Of a stretch of 56,732 bases of DNA, positions 7,888 through 17,156 are shown piece by piece. Each line of letters begins with the position of its first letter. Position 1 is the stretch's first letter. A program made the translations under genes and the position numbers. The notes under the pieces were generated by a model, which was not told where the DNA came from, did not search any database, and saw only the letters and a list, made by a program, of their open reading frames with translations. Source of the DNA: Pseudomonadota bacterium (lineage in GTDB: Bacteria > Myxococcota_A > UBA9160 > PR03); assembly GCA_003576805.1 (NCBI GenBank), contig QEVM01000016.1, positions 1-56,732 on the forward strand. Reading direction: 5' to 3'.

Positions 7888-9138
7888 GTGAACGGCGAAA
7901 CGCGCGAAGCCTGCATCCTGGAGCCGATCTCCACGGTGGCGGCGGGCGTGGCCGGCGCCTTCTCGCGCGCCGGCGCGCTCGCGGTGCTGCTCGCCGACGC
8001 GCGCACGCTCGACGGGCTCGAGCGGCGCTACGGCAGCGAGGCGCACGACCGCGCGCTCGCCGAGCTCGGCGACATCCTGGCGGCCGCCTGTCACGAGGTC
8101 GTGCCCGGCCGCGCCGTGATCGCGCGCGGCGAGGTGGGGCGCGGCGAAGTCGTCGCGATGCTGCCGTGCGCGCGCGCCGAGCAGGAGCTGTTCTCGAAGG
8201 GGCTGCCCGCGATCGAGCAGGCGGTGCGCGTGCGCATGGCGCGCGTCGGCACGCGGGCCGTCTACCCGTATCTGCGCGAGCTGCCGCCGATCGCGCTCGG
8301 GCGCTCGTACGTGATGCGCAACCCGCTGCTCTCCGAGCTGACGCAAGTGCGCGACGCGATCGACGGCGCGCGCGACGACGCCCACCTGAACATGCGCATC
8401 GCCGCGCGCGCGCGGCGCCGCCAGTTCCAGGAGCTGCTCGTGCAAGAGCGCGTGCACTCGGTCTACGAGCCGATCGTGGACGCGAGCCGGCTCACCGTGT
8501 TCGGCTACGAGGCGCTCGTGCGCGGGCCCGAGGGCTCGCCGTTCGCCTCGCCCGGCCATCTGTTCGAGGTCGCGGCGGAGGAGCACCTGGTCTTCGAGCT
8601 CGACTGCTTGTGCCGCCGCGCCGCCGTGGCCGGCGCCCAGGGCTTCCCGGAAGGCGCGAAGCTGTTCATGAACATCCGCCCGTCGTCCTTCCACGACCCG
8701 AACTTCCAGGTCGACGCGCTCACGCGCACGCTCGACGCCTGCGGGCTCGCGCCGCGGGACGTCGTCTTCGAGATCTCCGAGCAGGAGTCGATCGAGAACT
8801 ACGAGATCTTCCGCGAGGCGCGCGACGCCTACGGCAAGCTCGGCTTCCAGTTCGCGCTCGACGACACCGGCGTCGGCTACGCGAGCCTCGAAGCCGTCGC
8901 GGAGCTGACGCCCGAGTTCATCAAGGTGGACCGCGTCTTCGTGCACGGCATCGACGAGGATCCCGTGCGCCAGACGGTGCTGCGCGCGCTCCAGGGTCTC
9001 GCGCGCGACCTCGGCGCGCAGATCATCGGTGAAGGCCTCGACACCCTCGAAGAGCTGCGCATGCTGCACGCGCTCGGCATCCAGTTCGGACAGGGCTGGC
9101 TGTTCGGCAAGCCGCAGCCGCTGCGCGCCGACGGCTGA
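7888..9138 (+). CDS. Degenerate GGDEF plus EAL domain protein (cyclic-di-GMP phosphodiesterase)
   Basis: A 416-residue protein. The first roughly 130 residues look like a GGDEF domain that has lost its signature. The C-terminal part is an EAL domain with its catalytic set in place: YEALVR near residue 207, MNIRPSS (Asn), EISEQES (Glu), ALDDTGVGY (Asp-Asp), EFIKVDR (Lys) and GEGLDT (Glu). It should hydrolyse cyclic-di-GMP to pGpG. There is no membrane segment or signal peptide. The GTG start follows a small hairpin, GCTCC(7862-7866)/GGAGC(7874-7878), whose right arm contains the likely ribosome-binding GGAG. It is convergent with the hybrid kinase gene, suggesting a role in biofilm or polysaccharide control. 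Confidence 0.87.
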   Translation: MNGETREACILEPISTVAAGVAGAFSRAGALAVLLADARTLDGLERRYGSEAHDRALAELGDILAAACHEVVPGRAVIARGEVGRGEVVAMLPCARAEQELFSKGLPAIEQAVRVRMARVGTRAVYPYLRELPPIALGRSYVMRNPLLSELTQVRDAIDGARDDAHLNMRIAARARRRQFQELLVQERVHSVYEPIVDASRLTVFGYEALVRGPEGSPFASPGHLFEVAAEEHLVFELDCLCRRAAVAGAQGFPEGAKLFMNIRPSSFHDPNFQVDALTRTLDACGLAPRDVVFEISEQESIENYEIFREARDAYGKLGFQFALDDTGVGYASLEAVAELTPEFIKVDRVFVHGIDEDPVRQTVLRALQGLARDLGAQIIGEGLDTLEELRMLHALGIQFGQGWLFGKPQPLRADG

Positions 9139-9153
9139 CGGCGGCCCTCCCCG

Positions 9154-11108
9154 CTAGCTCCGCTTCGCCACGCGCCCGCGCACCAGCTCGCCGAGCGTGC
9201 GCGCCAGCGCGTCGACCTCGAGCGGCTTGGTGAGGTAGGCGTCGAAGCCGCCCGCCAGCGCCTCGTCGCGGTCCGAGAGCGTGGCGAAGCCGGTCAGCGC
9301 GGCGATCGGGAGCTCCGCGAGGGCGGGATCCGGCAGGGCGCGCAGGCGCGCGACCAGCTCGAAGCCGTCGAGCTCGGGCATGGCGATGTCGGCGATCACG
9401 ACGTCGGGCACGTGGGCGCGCAGCGACGCGAGCGCCTCGGCGACCGAGCCGGCCGTCGCGACCGACGCGCCCCGCGCCAGCAGCAGCGTGCTCAGGACTT
9501 CGCGCGCCTCGGCTTCGTCGTCCACGAGCAGCACGGCGATCCCGCGCAGCGAGACGCCGGGCTCGTCGCGGCCGGGCGCGGCCTGCGCGGCGGACACCGT
9601 CGCCGCCGAGTCGCCCAGCGGAAGCTCCACGCGGAAGAGCGCTCCCTGCCCGCGGCCGCGGCTGCTCGCGTGCACGGTGCCGCCGTGCAATTCGACCAGG
9701 TTCCGCACGATCGAGAGGCCGAGGCCGAGGCCGCCGTGCCGGCGCGTCGCGGACGCGTCGCCCTGCTGGAAGCGGCCGAAGATCCGCGGCAGGGCTTCCG
9801 GCGCGATCCCCTCGCCCTCGTCTTCCACTTCGAGCGCGACGCGCGCCCCGGCCCGCACGATGCGGACGTCGACGCGGCCGCCGTCGCGACTGAACTTCAC
9901 CGCGTTGCTGACGAGGTTCGCCGCGACCTGCTGCAAGCGCGCCGCGTCGCCGACGACGCACGCGCCGTCCGAGTCGTCGCGGACCCCGACGGCGATGCGG
10001 CGCTCGGCCGCGCGGGGCAGGATCGCCTCCACCGCGCACCGCACCGGATCCGCGAGCGCCGTCTTCTGGTAGTGGATCTTCAGCTTGCCGCTGAGGATGC
10101 GGGACGTGTCGAGCAGGTCGTCGATCAGCTTCGCCTGCTGCTGCGCGTTGCGCTGGATCGCGGCGATCGCGTGCCGCTGCAAGGCGAGCGGCAGGTCGTC
10201 CTGCTGGACGATGTCGGTCCAGCCGACGATCGCGGTGAGCGGACCGCGCAGCTCGTGCGAGACCGTGGCGAGGAACACGTCCTTGGCCCGGTTGGCGGCC
10301 TCGGCGGCGTGACGCGCAGCCCGCTCCCGCTCCAGCAGCCGCGTGCGCTCCTCGAGCGCGAGCCTGTGCTCGTGGATGTCCGTGTGGATCCCGAGCCATT
10401 GGATCACGCGGCCCTCGGCGTCGCGCACGGGCGTCGCGCGCGAGAGATGCCAGCGCATCGCGCCGTCGCCCGGCGCAGCCGGAACTCGTCTTCCCAGACG
10501 GCGCCCCGCGTGAGCGCGATCCGCGCGAGCCGCAGCACGCGCGGGAGATCGTGCGGATCGTGGGCGGACAGCCAGCCCCATCCCTCCATCTGCTGCGGCG
10601 TGGCGCCGGTGTAGTCGTGCCACCGCCGGTTGTAGAACGAGATCCATCCCGCGGGCGTCATGGCCCACGCGAGCGACGGCATTGCGTCCACGAAGGCGCG
10701 GAACGTCGCGTCGTGGCCGTTCCAGCGGAACGGCGCGGGCGCGCTCTCGATCGGGCTCGCTGCGGCGTCCCGCGTGGAGAGCGCCGCCACCACGCGCACC
10801 GCGCGCCCGCCGTCGCGGACGACGAAGGCGCGTTCGGTCACCCACACCCAGCGGCCGTCGCTCCGGCGCACCCGATACGAGCAGGCGTAACGGTCGGCGC
10901 TACCGGAGAGCGCCGTGTCGCTCGTCTCGGTCGCCTGGCGCCGGTCGTCCGGGTGCATGCGCCCGCGCCACCAGTCGAGCGGCACGCTGCCGTCGGGAAC
11001 GGGCTCGCCGAGGATGCGCTCCACCGGAGCGCTCCACACGACTCGGCCGTTCGGGACGTCCCAGTCGCCGAACGCAGCTTCGGCGTGCCGATCACGCGGC
11101 GGTCCCAT
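9154..11108 (-). pseudogene. PAS hybrid histidine kinase with response-regulator domain, broken by a single-base frameshift
   Basis: Two frames together encode one kinase. The first runs from the ATG at 11108 (MGPPRDRHAEAAFGDWDV) through two PAS domains (FGDWDVPNGRVVW and FVDAMPSLAWAMTPAGW). It ends its sense near WEDEFRLRRA, around 10475-10490. The second frame resumes at GDGAMRWHLSRATPV and carries the rest of the PAS region, the HisKA box SHELRGPLTAIVGW, the ATPase domain and a REC domain with the phospho-acceptor in VVIADIAMPELDG. One missing base in a GC-rich run near 10480 explains the switch. It could be a real null mutation, an assembly error or programmed slippage. It is divergent from a Crp/Fnr regulator and probably functions with it. 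Confidence 0.8.
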
Positions 11109-11244
11109 CGGACGCGACCGGACGGCGACATGCAGATGTGAGGGACCCGGGCGGTACGCGGAGGCTGGCACGTCGATTGCGACGGCAAGCGGGCGGCAGC
11201 ATCGCCGAGCGAACGGCCGCCGTCCGCCCGGTCCATTGCACAAC

Positions 11245-11955
11245 ATGCACGCGCAAGGAGCCCACGACCGCCTTCGAGCCAACCGGCTGCTGGCCCAGCT
11301 GCCGGCCACGGCGCTGCATCGACTCGCCGCCAGCGGGCAGATCGTCGAGGAGGCGCCCGGCGCGCAGGTCGAGCGCGTGAACCATGCGATGGAGCGCGTC
11401 TACTTCCCGCTCGACGCGGTCTACTCGATCCTCGCGCGAGGCGAGGACGGAGACAGCGTCGAGGCCGCGACGGTCGGCAACGAGGGGTTCGTCGGCGAAG
11501 CGGTGTTCCTGGATCTGGGGCTGAGTCCGTTCTGCACGGTGCTCCAGATCCCGGGCCGCGCGCTGCGCGTGCCGGCACCGGCGTTCCGCAGCGCGCTCGC
11601 GGACCCGTGCCTGCACGAGCTGGTGCGCGGCTTCGTCGGCTTCAGCCTCTGGTACGCGCGGCAGACGACGCTGTGCAACGTGCGACACCGCGTCGAGGCG
11701 CGAGCGGCGCGCTGGCTGCTGATGACCGCCGATCGTGCGCAGAGCGACGATCTCCCGCTCACCCACGAGATGCTCGCCGTGATGCTGGGCGTGCGCCGGC
11801 AGACGGTGAGCCTGATCGCGGGCGCCTTCCAGCGGGCCGGCGCGATCCGCTATCGGCGCGGCCGCGTGCGCATCCTCGACCGCGCGCTGCTCGCCGCGAG
11901 CAGCTGCGAGTGCTTCGTCCTGCGTCGCGACGGCGTCGGGCGCGTGTGCGCGTGA
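11245..11955 (+). CDS. Crp/Fnr-family transcriptional regulator
   Basis: A 236-residue regulator with an N-terminal cyclic-nucleotide-binding fold (RVYFPLDAVYSI, then TVGNEGFVGEAVFL) and a C-terminal winged helix (LTHEMLAVMLGVRRQTVSLIAGAFQRAGAIRYRRGRV). The helix-turn-helix LGVRRQTVS is clear. Two cysteines near the C-terminus (SSCECF) are not in the Fnr iron-sulfur arrangement, so oxygen sensing through a [4Fe-4S] cluster is not supported. The gene is divergent from the frameshifted hybrid kinase; the 136 bp between them would hold both promoters. Regulators of this type commonly control exopolysaccharide and stress genes, and such genes lie nearby. Its ligand is unknown. Confidence 0.85.
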   Translation: MHAQGAHDRLRANRLLAQLPATALHRLAASGQIVEEAPGAQVERVNHAMERVYFPLDAVYSILARGEDGDSVEAATVGNEGFVGEAVFLDLGLSPFCTVLQIPGRALRVPAPAFRSALADPCLHELVRGFVGFSLWYARQTTLCNVRHRVEARAARWLLMTADRAQSDDLPLTHEMLAVMLGVRRQTVSLIAGAFQRAGAIRYRRGRVRILDRALLAASSCECFVLRRDGVGRVCA

Positions 11956-12048
11956 GCGTGCGCGGCATTTCGCGATTCGCGTGCCGCGCTTGACCTGCGG
12001 CCGCCGGATCTCGGAAGATGCCGGATCCCCCAACCGAGCGAGCCCTCC

Positions 12049-12822
12049 GTGAGCACCCGCCGCCTGCGCATCGGCCAGATCGTGCCGAGCTCGAACACGA
12101 CGATGGAGACCGAGATCCCCGCGCTGCTGCGCGCGCGCGAGGCGATCGCGCCGGAACGCTTCAGCTTCCATGCGAGCCGCATGCGCATGAAGCACGTCAC
12201 GCCCGAAGAGCTCGCGAAGATGGACGCCGACTCCGACCGCTGCGCGCTCGAGCTCTCCGACGCGCGCGTCGACGTGCTCGGCTACGCGTGCCTCGTCGCG
12301 ATCATGAGCATGGGCCGCGGCTATCACCGCGTGTCCGAGCAGCGCCTGCACGGCCGCACCGCCGAGAACGGCGCGCCGGCGCCGGTCGTGACCAGCGCGG
12401 GCGCGCTGATCGCCGGCCTCGGCCGCCTCGGCGCGCGCCGCATCAGCATGATCGCGCCGTACCGCAAGCCGCTCACGGAGCGGGTGGTCGACTACGTCCA
12501 GCACGAAGGCTTCGAGGTGCACGACTGCATCTCGCTCGAGATCGCCGACAACCTCGAGGTGGGCGCGCGCGATCCGCTGGCGCTCGTCGAGATCTCGCAG
12601 CGCCTCGACACGCGCGGCGTCGACGCCGTCGTGCTGTCCGCCTGCGTGCAGATGCCGTCGCTCGCCGCGATCCAGCCCGTGCAGGACCGCATCGGCGTGC
12701 CCGTCGTGTCCGCCGCCGTGTGCACCGCCCACCAGATGCTCGAGCGCCTCGGGCTCGCGACGAACGTGCCGGGGGCGGGCGAGCTGCTCTCGGGGCGGTA
12801 CCCGCAGCGAGCAGCGAGCTGA
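12049..12822 (+). CDS. Maleate isomerase / Asp-Glu racemase family protein
   Basis: A 257-residue protein of the maleate cis-trans isomerase and arylmalonate decarboxylase group. The family start is present as IGQIVPSSNTTMETE. The two catalytic cysteines are in LGYACLVAIMS and VLSACVQMPS, about 110 residues apart as expected. Cys-based isomerases of this kind convert maleate to fumarate at the end of nicotinate and some aromatic pathways. That would fit with the molybdoenzyme/amidohydrolase operon 7 kb upstream, although the two are not contiguous. A GTG start is used. The gene ends in a hairpin shared with the convergent M23 gene. Confidence 0.84.
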   Translation: MSTRRLRIGQIVPSSNTTMETEIPALLRAREAIAPERFSFHASRMRMKHVTPEELAKMDADSDRCALELSDARVDVLGYACLVAIMSMGRGYHRVSEQRLHGRTAENGAPAPVVTSAGALIAGLGRLGARRISMIAPYRKPLTERVVDYVQHEGFEVHDCISLEIADNLEVGARDPLALVEISQRLDTRGVDAVVLSACVQMPSLAAIQPVQDRIGVPVVSAAVCTAHQMLERLGLATNVPGAGELLSGRYPQRAAS

Positions 12823-12827
12823 ACGGA

Positions 12828-12842
12828 CCGCCGAGTCGGCGG
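12828..12842. terminator. Hairpin between convergent genes
   Basis: CCGCCGAGTCGGCGG has seven-base arms around a single base and lies in the 25-bp gap between the racemase and M23 stops. It could stop transcription in both directions. No T-tract follows, so any termination would be non-canonical. Confidence 0.4.
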
Positions 12843-12847
12843 CCGCT

Positions 12848-13402
12848 TCACCCGCGCGGCCGCGGCGCCGCGTCGTCGCGCGACGCCGGCTGCGGCGGCG
12901 GCACCAGCAGCGGGTACGGGTTGCGCGCGCCGCCGCGTTCGTACACGCCGTAGTGCAGGTGGGGCGCGCCGCCGCGGGCGTTGCCGGTGTCGCCGACCCA
13001 GCCGACGACGTCGCCTGCCCGGATGCGGCGGCCGGGCTCGAGGTCGGCGACGCGATCCAGATGGGCGTAGTAGTGGAGCTGGCGGCCGGGCCCGAGCAGC
13101 CAGACGACGCGGCCGCCGCGCGGGCTCTCGCCGGTGCTCCAGACGATGCCCTCGGTGCTCGCGACGACCGGCGTGCCGCGCGGCGCGAAGATGTCGATGC
13201 CCTGGTGCGCGCGGCTGCCGCTGCGCGGCGCGCCCCAGCTGTCGCGCAGCGCGCGGCGCGACACGCCGGCGACGGGTACCGCGAGCACGTCGGGCGGATC
13301 GCGCAGCAGCAGGCGCACCGCGTACGCCGGCGTCTCCAGCCACGGCGCGGCGGCGAGGGCGATCAGCAGCCCGGCGAGCAGCCACGCGAGCGGGCGCGCC
13401 AC
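12848..13402 (-). CDS. M23 (LytM) family peptidase
   Basis: A 184-residue protein with an N-terminal signal or anchor ([20 protein letters not shown]) and a LytM zinc-peptidase domain. Metal and catalytic motifs are HQGID (His and Asp ligands) and PHLHYGVY (catalytic HxH). YYAHLDRV supplies another active-site His. It should act in the periplasm on peptidoglycan cross-links. The GTG start lies 4 nt after the stop of the M50 protease gene, so the two are one operon. The domain is compact, with no LysM or coiled coil, so it is likely an enzyme rather than an EnvC/NlpD-like activator. Confidence 0.87.
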   Translation of the reverse strand: MARPLAWLLAGLLIALAAAPWLETPAYAVRLLLRDPPDVLAVPVAGVSRRALRDSWGAPRSGSRAHQGIDIFAPRGTPVVASTEGIVWSTGESPRGGRVVWLLGPGRQLHYYAHLDRVADLEPGRRIRAGDVVGWVGDTGNARGGAPHLHYGVYERGGARNPYPLLVPPPQPASRDDAAPRPRG

Positions 13403-13406
13403 GGCG

Positions 13407-14588
13407 TCACGCCGGCGCGGGCTCGCGCTGGAGCAGGCGGCGGCTCTCGAGGAAGCGTGCGACAGCGGCCTGTGTCAGCAGGCCCGCGAGCCGGCCGGCC
13501 GCGTCGAACACGAGCAGGCGCTCGGAGGGATGGCCGCCCATGCGCTCGAGCGCGTCCACGAGCGGAGTGCCGGTCTCGGCGCGCGGCAGCTCGGCGACCG
13601 GCTCCATGCACTCGGAGACGAGCGCCTCGGCGCGGCGCTCGGCGGGGATGCGGCGCACGGAGTCGAGCGACACGACGCCGAGCACGCGCTCGCCCTCGCG
13701 CACGGGAAAGGCGCGGTGGCCGCGGCTCACCACGTAGTCCTCGAGCATCGACGCGACCGGCAGATCGGGCGGCACGGCGACGACGTCGCGCACCATGGCG
13801 TCCTCGACGTGCGTCTCCTCGAGGATCTCCTGGAGCAGCGTGCCGCGGTGGCTCGCGTCGGCGAGGCTGCGCGCGAAGAAGCCGATCAGCACGAGCCACA
13901 CGCCGCCGATCAGCGCGCCGCTCGCGATCTGGAGCGCGCCGAGCGCGATCAGGCCGAGCGCGAGTCCCTTGCCCGCGACGCTGGCGACGCGGCTCGCCCG
14001 CGAGCGCGAGCCGGTCCAGCGCCACACGGCGGCGCGCAGGATGCGGCCGCCGTCGAGCGGCAGCCCGGGCAGCAGGTTGAAGACGCCGAGCGCGACGTTG
14101 ATCCACGCCAGATAGCCGACGACGGCGCCCGCCATGCCGGCGGGCTCGAAGGCGCGGCCGATCCCCCAAAAGAGCGCCGCCACCGCGAAGCTCGCGAGCG
14201 GCCCGACGGCCGCGATCCAGAACTCGTGCCCCGGCTGCTTCGGCTCGCCGCGCAGCTGCGACACGCCGCCGAACAGGAAGAGCGTGATCGACGGCACCTC
14301 CATGCCGAAGCCGCGCGCGACCAGCGAGTGCGAGAGCTCGTGCAGCAGCACCGACGCGAAGAAGAGCAGGGCGGCGAGCGCTCCCGCGGCCCAGTACGCG
14401 ACCGCGTCCTGTCCCGGCACCACCCGCGGGAAGTAGCCGGCGGCGAGGCTCCACGCGATCAACCCGAAGATCAGCAGCCACGAGGGGTCGATGCGGATCT
14501 CGATGCCGCGCACGCGCCCGAGCGAGAGGCCGCGGGGGCGTGCGACGGAGGCGGAGCGGTCGGCGGACGCAGGCGTAGCGGTGCTCAT
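13407..14588 (-). CDS. Site-2 protease-like M50 metalloprotease with C-terminal CBS domains
   Basis: A 393-residue multi-spanning membrane protease. The zinc motif HELSH ([13 protein letters not shown]) lies in the third segment and the third ligand is in [14 protein letters not shown]. After the last membrane helix comes a pair of CBS domains, about residues 270-385 ([20 protein letters not shown], then [11 protein letters not shown]). This is the rhomboid-distant group of S2P enzymes with adenosine-sensing CBS modules. The ATG at 14586-14588 gives MSTATPASA, matching a soluble N-terminus. It is the first gene of an operon with the M23 peptidase and is divergent from the cbb3 oxidase genes. 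Confidence 0.9.
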   Translation of the reverse strand: MSTATPASADRSASVARPRGLSLGRVRGIEIRIDPSWLLIFGLIAWSLAAGYFPRVVPGQDAVAYWAAGALAALLFFASVLLHELSHSLVARGFGMEVPSITLFLFGGVSQLRGEPKQPGHEFWIAAVGPLASFAVAALFWGIGRAFEPAGMAGAVVGYLAWINVALGVFNLLPGLPLDGGRILRAAVWRWTGSRSRASRVASVAGKGLALGLIALGALQIASGALIGGVWLVLIGFFARSLADASHRGTLLQEILEETHVEDAMVRDVVAVPPDLPVASMLEDYVVSRGHRAFPVREGERVLGVVSLDSVRRIPAERRAEALVSECMEPVAELPRAETGTPLVDALERMGGHPSERLLVFDAAGRLAGLLTQAAVARFLESRRLLQREPAPA

Positions 14589-14773
14589 GCGCCAGAGCGG
14601 TGCAACGGCCGTGCCGCGCGCGGTCGCGGGCGCGCCGGCGGCGTTCGCCGCGCAATGCTGCGAGGCGCGGGAGACTTGGTACAAAGCGCCGCGCGTCGCC
14701 GCGCCTCGCGGTGCGAGCGCGCGCCGCGCATGGCATGGCGGCTGCACACCGATCGGGGTCGGAGCAAATCGCC

Positions 14774-15022
14774 ATGATCCCGTCCTCGGTCGCCGTCGTC
14801 GCGATGGTGCTGCTGCTCGGCGCGTCGGCGCTCGCGCTCTTCGTGTGGGCATGGCGGCGCGGGCAGTTCGACCACCTCGACGAGCAGTCGCGCGCGGTCT
14901 TCGACGCGCGCGACCCGCGCATCGAGCGGCCCTGGGAGAGCGAGGCGCAGCGGCGCGAGCGCGAGCGCGCGCACGGACCGCCGCTGCCCGCGCAGCCGGG
15001 CGAGTGGGGCGGCGCGGCTTGA
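14774..15022 (+). CDS. ccoS: cbb3-type cytochrome oxidase assembly protein CcoS-like
   Basis: An 82-residue protein with one N-terminal membrane helix (IPSSVAVVAMVLLLGASALALF) followed by WRRGQFDHLDEQSRAVF. That stretch is the hallmark of CcoS, which helps insert haem and copper into CcoN. GGAG at 14761-14764 precedes the ATG. Its stop overlaps the TTG start of ccoN by 4 nt (TTGA). In many bacteria ccoS follows ccoGHI; here it leads the oxidase genes, and ccoG, ccoH and ccoI are not in the window. Confidence 0.83.
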   Translation: MIPSSVAVVAMVLLLGASALALFVWAWRRGQFDHLDEQSRAVFDARDPRIERPWESEAQRRERERAHGPPLPAQPGEWGGAA

Positions 15023-16476
15023 GCGCCGCTCCCGCCGACGCGCGCCGCGAAGAGATCGCGATCCGCGCCTCCGCCGACGCGTCGAGCCGCGCGCCCGTGC
15101 TCGTGTTCTTCGCGACCGCCGTCGCGTGGCTGCTGTTCGGCTCGCTCGCGGGCGAGCTGGCGAGCCTCGCGCTGCACTGGCCCGACCTGCTCGGCTTCGC
15201 GTCGTTCCTGACGTTCGGGCGCATCCGCACCGCGCACCTGAACGCGATGATCTACGGCTGGGCGTCGCTCGCGATGTGCGGCGTCTCGCTGTGGATGATC
15301 CCGCGCCTCGTGCACCAGCAGCTCTCGTGGCCGCGGCTCGCGATGGCGGGCGCGGCGCTCTGGAACGTCGGGCTCGTGATCGGGATCGGCGGCATCCTGG
15401 CCGGCCGCAACGACGGGCTCGAGTGGCTCGAGATGGACCGCGCGCTCGCCGATCCCTGGCTCGTCGCGGGCGGCGCCTGCGTCGGCATCCCGCTGCTCGC
15501 GACGCTGGCGCGCCGCACCGTCGATCACCTCTACGTGTCGGTCTGGTACGTGATCGGCGCGTTCCTCTGGTTCCCGGTGCTCTTCCTCGTCGGCAACTGG
15601 CCGTTCGGCGGCGTCGAGTCCGCCGCGGTCAACTGGTTCTACGCCCACAACGCGCTCGGCCTCTGGCTCACCGCCGTGAACGTCGGCGCCGCGTACTACT
15701 TCATCCCGAAGGTGCTCGGGCGGCCGGTCTACAGCTACCAGCTCTCGCTGCTCGGCTTCTGGACGCTGGCGTTCTTCTATGCGCTCAACGGCATGCACCA
15801 CCTGATCGGCGGGCCGCTGCCGACGTGGATGATCACGACCTCGATCGTCGCGAGCGTGCTGATGATCATCCCGGTGGTCGCGGTCGCGGTGAACCACCAC
15901 ATGACGGTCGTCGGTCGCTTCGCCGCGCTGCGCTACAGCCCGACGCTGCGCTTCGTCGTGATCGGGGCGATGGCGTACACCGCCGTCTCGCTGCAGGGCA
16001 TGTTCACCGCGCTGCGCGAGGTGAACCGCATCACCCACTTCACGCAGTGGACGATCGCGCACTCGCACGTCGGCGTGTACGGCTTCGTCACCTTCGTGCT
16101 GTTCGGCTCGATGTACTACGTGCTGCCGCGCCTGGCCGGCCGCGAATGGCCGAGCGCGCGGCTGATCCAGTGGCACTTCTGGCTCTCGCTCGGCGGGATC
16201 GGGCTCTACGTGGTCGCGCTCACCGTGGTCGGCGTGCTGCAGGGGCTCGTGCTGCTCGAGCCGTCGGCGCCGTTCCAGCGCTCGGTCGAGGTGACGATCC
16301 CGGGCTTGTACGCGCGCTCGCTGGCGGGCCTCGTGCTCGGCGCGGGGCATCTCCTGTTCGCGCTGCACTGCGCCGCGCTGCTGCGCGCGCCGGCGCGGCG
16401 CGCCATGCCGGCGCTGCTCGAGGCGCGGCCCGTCGTCGTGCGCGACGCCGGCGCCGTGCAGGAGCCCGCCTCGTGA
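15019..16476 (+). CDS. ccoN: cbb3-type cytochrome c oxidase subunit I
   Basis: A 485-residue haem-copper oxidase core subunit with about 12 membrane helices. Histidine ligands are present: HLNAMIYGW for low-spin haem b, WFYAHNALG and GMHHLIGGPLP for CuB, and AHSHVGVYGF for the two haems. ReductIon of oxygen with high affinity and proton pumping are the expected roles. The TTG start overlaps the ccoS stop. The VYSYQLSL segment following YYFIPK is the usual place of the cross-linked tyrosine region of this family. No separate ccoQ gene follows. Confidence 0.93.
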   Translation: MSAAPADARREEIAIRASADASSRAPVLVFFATAVAWLLFGSLAGELASLALHWPDLLGFASFLTFGRIRTAHLNAMIYGWASLAMCGVSLWMIPRLVHQQLSWPRLAMAGAALWNVGLVIGIGGILAGRNDGLEWLEMDRALADPWLVAGGACVGIPLLATLARRTVDHLYVSVWYVIGAFLWFPVLFLVGNWPFGGVESAAVNWFYAHNALGLWLTAVNVGAAYYFIPKVLGRPVYSYQLSLLGFWTLAFFYALNGMHHLIGGPLPTWMITTSIVASVLMIIPVVAVAVNHHMTVVGRFAALRYSPTLRFVVIGAMAYTAVSLQGMFTALREVNRITHFTQWTIAHSHVGVYGFVTFVLFGSMYYVLPRLAGREWPSARLIQWHFWLSLGGIGLYVVALTVVGVLQGLVLLEPSAPFQRSVEVTIPGLYARSLAGLVLGAGHLLFALHCAALLRAPARRAMPALLEARPVVVRDAGAVQEPAS

Positions 16477-17156
16477 CGCGCGTCTGGCTGCTGCTGCTCG
16501 GCGCCGCCGCGACGCTCGGCTTCGCGATGGTGGTGCTGGTCGTGCTGCCCGGCGCGCTGCTGGTGCGGATCGAGCCGTCCGCGGGGCTCGCGCCGTACGG
16601 CGAGCGCGAGGCGCGCGGCCGCGCGGTCTACATCGCCGACGGCTGTGTCTACTGCCACAGCCAGCAGGTGCGCGACCCGTCCTTCACCTCGGACGTGGAC
16701 CGCGGCTGGGGGCGCCGCGCGTCCCTGCCCGCCGACTACGTGCACGACGCGCCGCACCTGCTCGGCACGATGCGCACCGGGCCCGATCTGCTGAACGTCG
16801 GTGCGCGCCTGCCGGATCCGAGCTGGCACCTGATCCACCTCTACGATCCGCGCGCCGTCGTGCCGTGGTCGATCATGCCGCCCTTCCGCCACCGCTTCGA
16901 GCTGCGCGACGCGGACGCGGTCGGCCCCGGCGACACCGTCGTGCCGCTGCCGGCGGGACGCGTGCCGGAGGGCCAGGTCGTCGTCGCGAAGCCCGAGGCG
17001 ATCGCGCTCGTCGCGTATCTGCTGTCGCTGCGCCGCGACGCGCCGCCCGGCGCGGCCGCGCTGCTCGACGTCGACTCGCGCTTCTGGTGCGGCCAGGGCG
17101 ACGAGCCGCGGCTCGCGCGCCGCGGCGAGGCGCCCGCCGCGGAGACGCCGCGATGA
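16473..17156 (+). CDS. ccoO: cbb3-type oxidase monohaem cytochrome c subunit II
   Basis: A 227-residue protein with an N-terminal membrane anchor and one haem c site, CVYCH, about residues 58-62 (DGCVYCHSQQVRD). GTMRTGPDLLNVG and SWHLIHLYDPR are the classic CcoO stretches, and SIMPPF carries the axial methionine. It receives electrons from the third subunit and passes them to CcoN. The GTG start overlaps the ccoN stop by 4 nt and its own stop overlaps the next start as ATGA, so expression is tightly coupled. Confidence 0.92.
   Translation: MTRVWLLLLGAAATLGFAMVVLVVLPGALLVRIEPSAGLAPYGEREARGRAVYIADGCVYCHSQQVRDPSFTSDVDRGWGRRASLPADYVHDAPHLLGTMRTGPDLLNVGARLPDPSWHLIHLYDPRAVVPWSIMPPFRHRFELRDADAVGPGDTVVPLPAGRVPEGQVVVAKPEAIALVAYLLSLRRDAPPGAAALLDVDSRFWCGQGDEPRLARRGEAPAAETPR

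Noticed and set aside
11990..12019. TTGACC and GAAGAT as a promoter for the racemase gene
   Set aside because: The -10 match is poor (three of six) and such hits are expected by chance.
14680..14773. Possible Fnr box ahead of ccoS (cttggtacaaag)
   Set aside because: It does not match TTGAT-N4-ATCAA and is not symmetrical.
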